DNA of 16,344 bases, taken from positions 1 through 16,344 of the forward strand of contig JAEMSV010000082.1 of NCBI GenBank assembly GCA_016462625.1, read 5' to 3'. The notes under the pieces are model-generated. The model was not told the origin of the DNA. It saw only the letters and a list, made by a program, of their open reading frames with translations, and did not search any database. The translations under genes were made by a program, and so were the position numbers. The stretch's first letter is position 1. Every line of letters starts with the position of its first letter. Below, piece after piece: positions 16,122-16,344 of this stretch. The stretch comes from Solirubrobacteraceae bacterium (GTDB taxonomy: Bacteria > Actinomycetota > Thermoleophilia > Solirubrobacterales > Solirubrobacteraceae).

Positions 16122-16344
16122 TGCGCGTCGTCGGGCTGCATCCCGACGTCCTGGTCGCGACCAGCCGGTTCTGGCAGACCACCTGCACGATCGTCCGCAA
16201 CGGGGACGAGGGCTTCGTCATCGACAGCCCCGTCCTGCCCGACGAGCTGGAGGTGCTGCCGGCGATCGTCGAGCAGGCGGCGTTCCCCGTGAGCGGCCTG
16301 CTCGCCACGCACGGCGACTGGGACCACCTGCTCGGCCGCCTCGC
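16121..16344 (+). CDS. Metallo-beta-lactamase-fold hydrolase, N-terminal part (cut by window end)
   Basis: A GTG at 16121-16123 overlaps the TAG of the HAD gene by one base and opens a frame of 74 codons running off the window. The protein begins with strands typical of the fold (RVVGLHPDVLVATSRFWQTT, then CTIVRNGDEGFVIDSPVLPD) and reaches the zinc-binding signature THGDWDHLLG, the THxxxDH type of motif. Later metal ligands lie outside the window. The substrate cannot be told. Overlap with the HAD gene implies one operon and perhaps one pathway, for example removal of a small toxic or xenobiotic metabolite, but this is inference. Confidence 0.88.
   Translation, partial: MRVVGLHPDVLVATSRFWQTTCTIVRNGDEGFVIDSPVLPDELEVLPAIVEQAAFPVSGLLATHGDWDHLLGRL

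Overview
The window reads as chromosomal DNA from a high-GC actinobacterium. The GC-rich codon use, GTG/TTG starts, several genes without a Shine-Dalgarno site, and two secreted proteins with fibronectin-III and basic Cys-containing C-terminal modules suggest a soil lineage of the Solirubrobacterales/Thermoleophilia type. That placement is an inference from style, not from a marker gene. I see no rRNA, tRNA, CRISPR array, transposase or integrase. The longest gene-free gap is 215 bp, so no stretch over 300 bases lacks a gene.

Left part (1-4932): the 3' end of a gene for a membrane-anchored protein converges on a MerR-family regulator gene whose stop overlaps it. The regulator gene is divergent from a 627-residue polytopic membrane protein gene. 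The 56-bp gap between them holds two exact copies of GATGTAACATAG, the likely operator, and the membrane protein mRNA appears leaderless. A secreted beta-helix-like protein follows, with an inverted repeat that includes its ribosome binding site.

Middle (4937-9762): on the minus strand lies a two-gene operon (DUF2294 protein, then an Old Yellow Enzyme-type oxidoreductase) with a potentially structured leader. Next is a soluble chemoreceptor-like protein with two near-identical HAMP-like repeats, then a plus-strand J-domain protein, then a membrane HD-GYP c-di-GMP phosphodiesterase.

Right part (9978-16344): a secreted NHL-type beta-propeller protein is separated by a strong two-way terminator hairpin from the sucCD operon (succinyl-CoA synthetase, TCA cycle). 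Upstream of sucCD on the same strand is a membrane diguanylate cyclase with an intact inhibitory site. Divergent from it is a HAD-family dehalogenase-like gene, translationally coupled to a metallo-beta-lactamase-fold hydrolase gene cut by the window edge.

The signalling genes (diguanylate cyclase, HD-GYP phosphodiesterase, chemoreceptor) suggest local c-di-GMP and sensory functions, but they are not one operon. The least explained unit is the MerR regulator / direct-repeat operator / polytopic membrane protein at 144-2869. The DUF2294-oxidoreductase pair with its leader comes second.
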